In this document: positions 7,427 to 14,683 of the stretch, piece by piece | How the letters are laid out: the number at the start of each line of letters is the position of its first letter | How positions within the stretch are numbered: position 1 is the first letter of the stretch | NCBI GenBank assembly: GCA_003164785.1 | Contig: PLUE01000039.1 | Coordinates: 124,140-188,139, forward strand | DNA from: Gammaproteobacteria bacterium | GTDB lineage: Bacteria > Pseudomonadota > Gammaproteobacteria > Steroidobacterales > Steroidobacteraceae | DNA: 64,000 bases | Reading direction: 5' to 3' | Program-made: the position numbers and the translations under genes | The notes under the pieces: model-generated | Seen by the model: the letters and a program-made list of their open reading frames with translations, nothing else | What the model was told of the DNA's origin: nothing | Databases searched by the model: none

Positions 7427-9868
7427 ATGACACGACGTGGCCCCAAAGGCCCGCAAGGACCGAAATCGGAAGAGCGTTCAGCCAGCCCAGATTGGCGCGG
7501 TGAGGATCCGAACCTAGAGTTCGAGAAATCCCGCTACGCGGAACCCATCGCCAGCCGCGAACTGCTGCTCAAGACGCTGTCCGAATCCGAAGAGCCGTTG
7601 ACCGCCGCCCAGCTGGCGAAGCGACTCGGCTTGAACACCGACAAGCAGCGCGATGCGCTCGCCAAGCGTCTGGCGGCGATGGTTCGCGACGGGCAGGCCA
7701 TCGAGGGCCCGAACGGCTTCGACACCGCCGGCGAAGGCGAGCGGGTCGAGGGCCGGGTCAAGGGCCGCAACAACGGCGACGTCCTGGTATTGCCCGCCGA
7801 CGGTTCGGCACCGCTGGTGCTGGCGCGGGCGGACACCGCCACATTGATGCACAACGACCGTGTCGAGGTGCTCGCGGTGGGCATGAACGACCGCGGACGG
7901 CGCATCGCCAGATTGATCCGGCGCACCAACGACGGCCCGGTCCATCTGGGCGGCATCTGGCGCATGGACCAGGGTCGCGGCCGAGTCGAACTCGAAGACC
8001 CGGGCCACTGGTACGCGGTGGAGGTCGGCAACCGCGAGAAGCACGGGGCGCACGCCGGCGACAACGTGGTGGTCGAGGTGACGCGGCGGCCGCAGGGCGA
8101 TTTGCCGGCGCACGGTCGAATCATCGAAGTGCTGAACGATTCGCGCCCCTCGGATCTTGCGGCGCGATTCGCCATTCTGCGCCACGATCTGCCCGAGGAA
8201 TTTCCGCCCGACGTGCTGCACGAGGCGAACCTGTTCGCGCCGACGGTCAGCGCGGCGGATCGCGAGGGCCGCGAGGACCTCAGGGAACTGCCGCTGATCA
8301 CCATCGACGGTGCGGATGCCAAGGATTTCGACGATGCCGTCTACGCGGAGCCCGTGCGCGGCGGCTGGCGCCTGGTGGTGGCGATCGCCGACGTCAGCAA
8401 CTACGTCCGCTACGGCAGCGAACTGGATCTGGAGGCGCGGTCGCGCGCGACCTCCGTGTATTTTCCGGACCGCGTGATCGCCATGTTGCCGGAACATCTG
8501 TCGAATCATCTGTGCTCGCTGATGCCGCGCGTCGAACGGCTGGCCTTCGTCTGCGACATGCGCCTGAGCAAGACGGGCAAGTTGTCGAAGGGCCGCTTCT
8601 ACGAGGCGGTCATCCGCTCGCACGAACGGATGACCTACGATCAGGCCTGGAGCTATCTGGAGAACCCAAAGAGCGACGCGAGTCAGGATCTGGACCCCGC
8701 GGTCCGCGCGTCCCTCGACAACCTGTACGCCATCTATGGCGCGTTGAAGAAGGCGCGCGACGCCCGCGGGGCGCTGGACTTCCGCGGTGGCGAGACCAAG
8801 GCGCGCATCGGGGACGACGGTAAGATCGAAGGTTTCTATGCGGTCACGCGCAACGACGCGCATCGTATGATCGAGGAATGCATGATCGCCGCCAACGTTG
8901 AGGCGGCCGTGGCGTTGCGGACCGCCAAGGCGGGCAGTCTGTTCCGCGTTCATGGTCAGCCCGAAGACAAACGCGTGACCGAGCTGCAAAAAGTGCTGAC
9001 GGCCCTGCAGGTGGGCGCGGTGTTCTCGGAGAAGCCGACGCCGCGGGAATTTCGCCAGATCACGGACAAATTGGCAGCGCGGCCCGATGGCTTGCTGCTC
9101 GAGTCGTTGGTGATCCGCTCATTGGCCCAGGCGGTTTATCAGCAGACGAACATCGGACACTTCGGGCTCGCGCTCGAGGAGTATGCGCACTTCACCTCCC
9201 CCATCCGCCGCTATCCGGATCTCTTGGTGCATCGGGCCCTCAAGGCGGCGGTGCTCAAGAACACCACCTCGGGCCGCAAGTACAGCGTGTCGGAGCTGCA
9301 GATGCTGGGCGCCGAGAGCTCGCAGCGGGAGCGGCGCGCGGACGAGGCGTCGCGCGATGTCATGGGATATTTGAAATGCCTGTACCTGGAGCCGCGGGTG
9401 GGCGAGACGTTCGATGCGACCATTTCCAGCGCGCTCGAGTTCGGCTTGTTCGTCCAGCTCAAGGAGGCGCCCATCGACGGGCTCGTGCACATCTCCGCGA
9501 TCCCGGGCGATTACTGGGAACTCGAAACCGGCGGAATGGGGCTCATCGGGCAGCGCACCGGGCGGCGCTGGCAGATGGGCGATTCCGTCCGGGTGCGCCT
9601 GAGCCGGGTGGACCTGACCCAGCGTCAGATCGACTTCGAGTTGGTCGACCCTGAGGCGGCGGTGACCCACGGTACGGTGCGCGCGCCGCGACGAGGCGGC
9701 AGCGAAAGCCGGCCCCGAAGCGGTGGCGGCCACGGCGGCGGGGGGCAGGGTGGTGGTGGTCAAGGCGGTGGCCAGCGGCGCGGCGGCGGAGGCGGTTCGG
9801 GCGGCGGCGGCGGTGGGCGTGGTCCCCGCGGCGGTGGCCAGCGTGGTGGTGGGCGTGGCGGGCGTTAG
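7427..9868 (+). CDS. rnr: Ribonuclease R
   Basis: A 3'-5' exoribonuclease of 813 residues that degrades structured RNA. Domains in order are an N-terminal winged helix (residues 45-105, LLKTLSESEEPLTAAQLAKR), cold-shock domains (110-260), the RNB catalytic domain (285-620) with the metal-binding segment DGADAKDFDDAVYAE and HFTSPIRRYPDLLVHR, and an S1 domain (660-745). The last 55 residues (about 757-813) are almost only Gly, Arg and Gln with RGG-like pieces, in place of the Lys-rich tail of the E. coli enzyme. rlmB starts 5 bases downstream, the usual gammaproteobacterial rnr-rlmB pair. Confidence 0.97.
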   Translation: MTRRGPKGPQGPKSEERSASPDWRGEDPNLEFEKSRYAEPIASRELLLKTLSESEEPLTAAQLAKRLGLNTDKQRDALAKRLAAMVRDGQAIEGPNGFDTAGEGERVEGRVKGRNNGDVLVLPADGSAPLVLARADTATLMHNDRVEVLAVGMNDRGRRIARLIRRTNDGPVHLGGIWRMDQGRGRVELEDPGHWYAVEVGNREKHGAHAGDNVVVEVTRRPQGDLPAHGRIIEVLNDSRPSDLAARFAILRHDLPEEFPPDVLHEANLFAPTVSAADREGREDLRELPLITIDGADAKDFDDAVYAEPVRGGWRLVVAIADVSNYVRYGSELDLEARSRATSVYFPDRVIAMLPEHLSNHLCSLMPRVERLAFVCDMRLSKTGKLSKGRFYEAVIRSHERMTYDQAWSYLENPKSDASQDLDPAVRASLDNLYAIYGALKKARDARGALDFRGGETKARIGDDGKIEGFYAVTRNDAHRMIEECMIAANVEAAVALRTAKAGSLFRVHGQPEDKRVTELQKVLTALQVGAVFSEKPTPREFRQITDKLAARPDGLLLESLVIRSLAQAVYQQTNIGHFGLALEEYAHFTSPIRRYPDLLVHRALKAAVLKNTTSGRKYSVSELQMLGAESSQRERRADEASRDVMGYLKCLYLEPRVGETFDATISSALEFGLFVQLKEAPIDGLVHISAIPGDYWELETGGMGLIGQRTGRRWQMGDSVRVRLSRVDLTQRQIDFELVDPEAAVTHGTVRAPRRGGSESRPRSGGGHGGGGQGGGGQGGGQRRGGGGGSGGGGGGRGPRGGGQRGGGRGGR

Positions 9869-9873
9869 GGCGG

Positions 9874-10653
9874 GTGGCTGATCCCAAGCGGCATTTCGTC
9901 TACGGCCTGCATGCCGTCAGCGCGGTCATCGACCGGGCGCCGGAACGTTTGCTGGAGCTGTGGATTGCGGAAACCCGGGACGATGCCCGCTCGCGCGCCT
10001 TGAAGGATCGGGCATTGGCGGTGGGCATCCGGGTCCAGGCCGCGACCGGCGACTCGCTTGCCAAGCTGGTGGGCCCGGTGGTGCACCAAGGCGCGGTGGC
10101 GGCGGTGCGACCGCTCAAGCCCTGGGATGAGCACGATCTGGTCGCCGCGTTAAGTCAACTGGTGGATGAGCCGCGGCCCGTGGCAGCGCGGCCCGCCCAG
10201 CCGTTCTTATTGGTGCTCGACGGGGTCACGGACCCGCACAATCTCGGCGCTTGTCTGCGGACCGCGGATGCGGCCGGTGTCCATGCCGTAATCATCCCGA
10301 AGGACCGCTCGGCCGCCGTGGACGGGGTGGCGCGCAAGGTGGCCGCCGGCGCGGCGGAGTTCGTGCCGGTAGTCAGCGTCACCAACCTGGCTCGTGCCCT
10401 GGACCTGGTCAAGGAGCAGGGCATCTGGGTGGTCGGAACGGAGGGAGAGGCGGAGCAGACGCTGTATACGGCCGATCTGAATCGACCTCTGGCGCTGATC
10501 CTGGGGGCGGAGGGCAGCGGAATGCGTCGACTGACGCGGGAGCGCTGCGATTTCGTGGTGCGGATCCCGATGGCGGGCCACGTCGAGTCCCTGAATGTCT
10601 CGGTGGCCGCCGGCGTGGCCCTGTTCGAAGCCCGGCGCCAGCGCCTGGGTTGA
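9874..10653 (+). CDS. rlmB: 23S rRNA (guanosine-2'-O-)-methyltransferase RlmB
   Basis: SpoU-family methyltransferase that 2'-O-methylates G2251 of 23S rRNA. The 259 residues comprise an N-terminal substrate-binding domain ([20 protein letters not shown]) and a C-terminal knotted SPOUT domain. The SPOUT motifs are [20 protein letters not shown] (motif 1), [19 protein letters not shown] (motif 2) and [20 protein letters not shown] (motif 3). The start is a GTG 5 bases after the rnr stop, with GGGCGG just before it. It is probably co-transcribed with rnr. Confidence 0.96.
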   Translation: MADPKRHFVYGLHAVSAVIDRAPERLLELWIAETRDDARSRALKDRALAVGIRVQAATGDSLAKLVGPVVHQGAVAAVRPLKPWDEHDLVAALSQLVDEPRPVAARPAQPFLLVLDGVTDPHNLGACLRTADAAGVHAVIIPKDRSAAVDGVARKVAAGAAEFVPVVSVTNLARALDLVKEQGIWVVGTEGEAEQTLYTADLNRPLALILGAEGSGMRRLTRERCDFVVRIPMAGHVESLNVSVAAGVALFEARRQRLG

Positions 10654-10665
10654 ACCCCTGGCGGC

Positions 10666-10693
10666 GGGCGGCGCGCGGGCGGCGCGCGGGCGG
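10666..10693 (+). repeat. Short GC tandem repeat after rlmB
   Basis: Two perfect copies of an 11-base unit, GGGCGGCGCGC, followed by a half copy, lie 12 bases after the rlmB stop. It is pure G/C and outside any gene. It may be replication slippage; I see no terminator function because no T tract follows. Confidence 0.6.
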
Positions 10694-10754
10694 ACGGCGG
10701 GGCGATGGCGGCGGCGGTGGCGGCATATCGACGCGAAAGCGGCCAAAACGCCGG

Positions 10755-10784
10755 TTGACCGTGGTGGCCGGGAGCGCGTATCCT
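10755..10784 (+). promoter_or_regulatory. Candidate sigma-70 promoter for rpsF-rpsR-rplI
   Basis: TTGACC at 10755-10760 and TATCCT at 10779-10784 are separated by 18 bases, in the 214-base gap between rlmB and rpsF. A start near 10791 would leave a leader of about 75 bases before rpsF. This fits ribosomal protein operons that are controlled at the leader. Confidence 0.55.
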
Positions 10785-10845
10785 TCGCGCTCTTTTTCGC
10801 CGGCCGCCCGGCATTACTCCTTGTCTCACCGCTCGCAACGGGAGA

Positions 10846-10866
10846 CTACAACCGTAGGGAGCCTAC
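10846..10866 (+). promoter_or_regulatory. Alternative hairpins over the rpsF ribosome binding site
   Basis: CTAC (10846-10849) can pair with GTAG (10854-10857). Alternatively GTAGG (10854-10858) pairs perfectly with CCTAC (10862-10866) around a GAG loop. The two stems share GTAG and cannot coexist. The second one buries the GGGAG ribosome site 6 bases before the rpsF ATG at 10868. S6:S18 is known to bind leader RNAs in many bacteria, so a translational feedback element is plausible, but I have not matched the known consensus. Confidence 0.45.
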
Positions 10867-10867
10867 A

Positions 10868-11260
10868 ATGCGTCATTACGAAATCGTGCTCTTGGTCCAT
10901 CCCGACCAGAGCGAACAAGTTCCTGCGATGGTCGATCGCTACAAGGGCATGATAAGTGCCGGCGGCGGCCAGGTGCATCGCTTCGAAGACTGGGGCCGTC
11001 GCCAGCTGACGTTCCCGATCTCCAAGGTGCACAAAGCCCATTACATCCTGCTCAACATCGAAGTTGACCAGAAGACTCTGGATGAACTCACCGGTTCCTT
11101 CCGCTTCAGCGATGCCGTGTTGCGCAGCCTCGTCGTCAAGATGGACGAAGCCGTGACCGAGGCGTCGCCGATGGCGCGCGCACCGGATGAGAATGCCCGT
11201 CGCCACGATGACTTCGGCGACGATGGTGACGATGACGACATGCCCGCAGGCGGTCGTTGA
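10868..11260 (+). CDS. rpsF: 30S ribosomal protein S6
   Basis: Ribosomal protein S6, 130 residues, which binds the central domain of 16S rRNA together with S18. The start [20 protein letters not shown] and the segment [11 protein letters not shown] are typical. The C-terminus is rich in Asp ([11 protein letters not shown]), as in gammaproteobacterial S6 proteins that receive a poly-glutamate tail by RimK. The ATG at 10868 has GGGAG six bases upstream, inside a hairpin. It is the first gene of rpsF-rpsR-rplI. Confidence 0.97.
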   Translation: MRHYEIVLLVHPDQSEQVPAMVDRYKGMISAGGGQVHRFEDWGRRQLTFPISKVHKAHYILLNIEVDQKTLDELTGSFRFSDAVLRSLVVKMDEAVTEASPMARAPDENARRHDDFGDDGDDDDMPAGGR

Positions 11261-11309
11261 GCGGCGATTGCCGCGCGTCAGCATCCAACCCCAGTATTAG
11301 GAGCACCCC

Positions 11310-11534
11310 ATGGCCCGTTTTTTTCGTCGTAAGAAGTTTTGCCGATTCACCGCCGATGACGTCAAGCAGATCGATTACAAGGATCTGACCACGCTCAAGA
11401 GCTACATCACCGAGACCGGTAAGATCGTTCCGAGCCGCATCACCGGCACGCGCGCGCATTACCAGCGTCAGCTGCAATTGGCGATTCGCCGGGCGCGCTT
11501 CCTGGCGCTGTTGCCGTACACCGATCAGCACTGA
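11310..11534 (+). CDS. rpsR: 30S ribosomal protein S18
   Basis: Ribosomal protein S18, 74 residues, partner of S6 in the small subunit platform. [13 protein letters not shown] at the start, then [20 protein letters not shown] and [11 protein letters not shown] at the end, are diagnostic. AGGAG lies 7 bases before the ATG. The N-terminal FCRF segment keeps only one Cys, so it resembles a zinc-free form. It lies between rpsF and rplI in the conserved order. Confidence 0.97.
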   Translation: MARFFRRKKFCRFTADDVKQIDYKDLTTLKSYITETGKIVPSRITGTRAHYQRQLQLAIRRARFLALLPYTDQH

Positions 11535-11545
11535 GGTCGCCGCAC

Positions 11546-11995
11546 ATGGACATCATTTTATTGCAGAAGATCGCGAACCTCGGCCAGATCGGCGATCGCG
11601 TCAAAGTGAAGTCGGGCTACGCCCGTAACTTCCTGGTTCCCACCGGCAAGGCGACGATGGCGACGGCCGCGAACATCGCGAAGTTCGAGGCCCAGCGCCA
11701 CGAACTCGAAGCGAAGGCGCACGAAGAGCTCGCCTCGGCCCAGGCTCGTGCCGCGACCTTCGAGGGCTTCACGCTCGAATTGAAGGCGAGGGCTGGGTCG
11801 GAAGGCAAGCTGTTCGGCTCGATCGGCACGTCGGATATCGCGGAGGCTGCCGTCAAGGCGGGCCACGCGATCACGCGCAGCGAAGTGCGCATGCCGAACG
11901 GACCGATCCGTTCCACCGGCGAGCACCCGGTTCAGCTGCACCTGCATGCTGACGTCGATGTGACCTTGACGGTCACCGTCATCGGCGACGAATAG
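11546..11995 (+). CDS. rplI: 50S ribosomal protein L9
   Basis: Ribosomal protein L9, 149 residues, same length as the E. coli protein. The N-terminal rRNA-binding domain (MDIILLQKIANLGQIGDRVKV, GYARNFLVPTGKA) is joined by a long helix to a C-terminal domain (SIGTSDIAEA, MPNGPIRSTGEH). It begins 11 bases after the rpsR stop and is the last ribosomal protein gene of the operon. dnaB follows. Confidence 0.97.
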   Translation: MDIILLQKIANLGQIGDRVKVKSGYARNFLVPTGKATMATAANIAKFEAQRHELEAKAHEELASAQARAATFEGFTLELKARAGSEGKLFGSIGTSDIAEAAVKAGHAITRSEVRMPNGPIRSTGEHPVQLHLHADVDVTLTVTVIGDE

Positions 11996-12078
11996 CGTCC
12001 GACCAAGCCCCGTCCAGACAACGCATGGCAGGGGCTCGGGGTAGAGGTCGGGACAGAGATCGGGACAGGGACCGACCC

Positions 12079-13449
12079 ATGGGCGGCGGCGATGGTCTGC
12101 GCCTGCCGCCCCATTCGGTCGAAGCCGAGCAATCGGTGCTCGGCGGCTTGATGCTCGATGCCGCGGCCTGGGATCAGGTCGCCGACCGCGTCATCGCCGA
12201 AGACTTCTACCGCAACGATCATCGCCTCATCTTCGAGGCCGTCGCCGGTCTCATCGAACGCAATCAGCCTTGCGATGCCGTGACCTTGTCCGGCTACCTG
12301 GAAAGCCAGGGCGTGCTGGATCAAGTGGGCGGCCTTTCCTATCTGGGATCGCTGGCGCGCGACACGCCGACGTCGGCCAACATCCGTGCCTACGCGGACA
12401 TCGTCCGCGAGCGCTCCGTCCTGCGCCAGCTCATCACCACCGGCAACGAGATCGTGACCGCGGCCCTGCAGCCGGAAGGGCGCGAGGCGCGTGAGATCGT
12501 CGACGAGGCCGAACGCGCCGTGTTCGAGATCGCCGAGCGCGGCTCGCGCGGCAAGGTGGGTTTCCGCACCGTCAAGAGCATCCTGCCCGAGGTCGTCAAC
12601 AAGATCGACGAGATGTATCACTCGGACGGCAAGCTCACCGGCATCTCCACGGGTTTCAAGGTGCTCGACGAGATGACGTCCGGGCTGAACGCCGGTGATC
12701 TAATCATCGTCGCGGGTCGCCCTTCCATGGGCAAGACCACGCTGGCCGTGAACATCGCCGAGAACGCGGCCTTGGGGTCGGGCAAGTCGGCGGCCATCTT
12801 CAGCATGGAAATGTCGGCGGAGTCGCTGACGCTGCGCATGATCTCCTCGCTGGGCCGTATCAATCAGGGGCACCTGCGCTCGGGCAAGTTGAGCGAGGAG
12901 GATTGGCCGCGCATCGATTCGGCCATGACGCAACTGGGCGCGGCCAAGATCTATGTCGATGAAACGCCGGCGCTGACACCCACCGAAGTGCGCGCACGCG
13001 CGCGTCGCTTGAAGCGCGAGCGGGGTCTCGACCTGATCGTGGTCGATTACCTGCAGCTCATGCAGGTGGCGGGGAACACGGAGAATCGCGCCACGGAGAT
13101 CTCGGAGATCTCGCGCGGCCTCAAGGCGCTGGCGAAGGAATTGAAGGTTCCGGTGATCGCGTTGTCGCAGTTGAACCGCGGCGTCGAGCAGCGCGTCGAG
13201 AAGAAGCCGGTGATGTCGGATCTTCGCGAGTCTGGAGCGATCGAGCAGGACGCTGACGTCATTCTCTTGATCTATCGCGAAGAAGTTTACGATGTCAACA
13301 CCACCCGCAAAGGAATTGCGGACATCATCATCGCCAAGCAGCGTAACGGTCCGACCGGCGAAGTGCAGCTGACCTTCCTCGGGCAGTACACCAAGTTCGA
13401 GAATTACGCGCCGGAATCCTACGCGCCCGAAGGCGGCTATCGCGGATGA
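12079..13449 (+). CDS. dnaB: Replicative DNA helicase DnaB
   Basis: Hexameric helicase of the replication fork, 456 residues from this start. The N-terminal DnaB domain begins LPPHSVEAEQSVLGGLMLD; the RecA-like domain has Walker A GRPSMGKTT, the Walker B segment LDLIVVDYLQLMQ, and the arginine-finger region QRNGPTGEV. An ATG at 12025 would add 18 residues of an Arg-Asp repeat, but it lacks a ribosome site, and its arginines use AGA, AGG and CGA, which are rare here. The stretch just before 12079 contains AGGGA at good spacing. I therefore prefer 12079, while 12025 remains possible. Confidence 0.95.
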   Translation: MGGGDGLRLPPHSVEAEQSVLGGLMLDAAAWDQVADRVIAEDFYRNDHRLIFEAVAGLIERNQPCDAVTLSGYLESQGVLDQVGGLSYLGSLARDTPTSANIRAYADIVRERSVLRQLITTGNEIVTAALQPEGREAREIVDEAERAVFEIAERGSRGKVGFRTVKSILPEVVNKIDEMYHSDGKLTGISTGFKVLDEMTSGLNAGDLIIVAGRPSMGKTTLAVNIAENAALGSGKSAAIFSMEMSAESLTLRMISSLGRINQGHLRSGKLSEEDWPRIDSAMTQLGAAKIYVDETPALTPTEVRARARRLKRERGLDLIVVDYLQLMQVAGNTENRATEISEISRGLKALAKELKVPVIALSQLNRGVEQRVEKKPVMSDLRESGAIEQDADVILLIYREEVYDVNTTRKGIADIIIAKQRNGPTGEVQLTFLGQYTKFENYAPESYAPEGGYRG

Positions 13450-13464
13450 TCGGGTGAGCTCGTG

Positions 13465-14541
13465 ATGACGCCGACGGTGAGCGCGACGGTGGACACTGGC
13501 GCGTTGCGCCACAATCTGGGTGTCGTTCGTCAGCGCGCGCCGCGCTCGCGCGTGATGGCGGTCATCAAGGCCAATGCGTACGGACATGGACTCGTCGCCG
13601 TCGCGCGCGCGCTGGACTCCGCGGATGCGTTCGCCGTCGCACGCGTCGATGAAGGACTCACCCTGCGCCAGGCAGGCGTGCTCACCCGCACCATTCTCCT
13701 CGAGGGCGTGTTCGACGCCGATCAACTCGCCGCGGCCGCCGCCGCGGGCTTCGAACTGGTGGTGCACACCGCCGAACAGATCGACCTGTTGCGTGCGGCG
13801 CCGGCCGGCACGACGTTCAATATCTGGTTGAAGCTCGACACGGGGATGAACCGATTGGGCTTCAAGCCCGCCGCGTTTCGAGCTGCGCTGGCGGCCTTGA
13901 GCGACTTACCCGCGGTGCAATCGCCGGTGAATTTGTTCACGCATCTGTCCTCGGCGGACGGCACCGACCCATCGACAACCGTGGATCAGCTCGCGCTATT
14001 CTCGACGGTCACCGCCTCGCTGCCCGGCGAGCGCAGCATCGCGAACTCGGCAGGCCTCCTCGGTTTCGAGGACAGTCAAGCCGATTGGGTGCGGCCGGGA
14101 TTGTTGCTGTATGGCGCCTCGCCATTTGCCGCGACGGTGGGTGCGGACTATGGCTTGCGGCCGGCGATGACGCTGCATTCGCACATCATCGCCGTCAAGG
14201 ACATCGAGCCGGGTGAGCGGGTGGGCTACGGCGGCTTGTGGACGGCGGCGCGGCCCACACGCCTGGCGATCGCGGCCGTGGGCTACGGCGATGGATATCC
14301 GCGCAGCGTGGCGCCCGGATCGCCGGTGTTGATCAACGGGCAGCGCGTGCCGCTGGCAGGCCGGGTGTCCATGGACATGATCGGCATCGATGTCACGGAC
14401 CTGCCGGCACCGCGGCTCGGCGACCCCGTCATTCTCTGGGGCGACGGCTTGCCCGTGGAAGAGGTCGCTCTCTGGGCGCAAACCATCCCGTACGAACTTC
14501 TGTGTGGAATCAGTCAGCGCGTCGCGGTCACGATTCGCTAG
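13465..14541 (+). CDS. alr: Alanine racemase
   Basis: PLP-dependent racemase that makes D-alanine for peptidoglycan, 358 residues. The PLP lysine is in VIKANAYGHG (Lys35). The second catalytic residue, Tyr, is in VGYGGLWTA in the C-terminal beta domain; VSMDMIGIDVTDLP also fits the family. A GTG directly precedes the ATG at 13465 and could serve instead. The gene starts 15 bases after dnaB, the conserved dnaB-alr arrangement. It is followed by 142 bases in which I see nothing. Confidence 0.96.
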   Translation: MTPTVSATVDTGALRHNLGVVRQRAPRSRVMAVIKANAYGHGLVAVARALDSADAFAVARVDEGLTLRQAGVLTRTILLEGVFDADQLAAAAAAGFELVVHTAEQIDLLRAAPAGTTFNIWLKLDTGMNRLGFKPAAFRAALAALSDLPAVQSPVNLFTHLSSADGTDPSTTVDQLALFSTVTASLPGERSIANSAGLLGFEDSQADWVRPGLLLYGASPFAATVGADYGLRPAMTLHSHIIAVKDIEPGERVGYGGLWTAARPTRLAIAAVGYGDGYPRSVAPGSPVLINGQRVPLAGRVSMDMIGIDVTDLPAPRLGDPVILWGDGLPVEEVALWAQTIPYELLCGISQRVAVTIR

Positions 14542-14683
14542 GTCAGGACGTTCCGGCGCGAGCGGCCAATAGTCGCACCGAAGGCGTAGTGCATACCCTG
14601 ATCCGGGCGGTCCATGAGTGACGCCGGTCGCAGATCCCCGTATTTCGCTTGAGTGCCGCGGCGATGGGGCCTTTCATGCTGCC

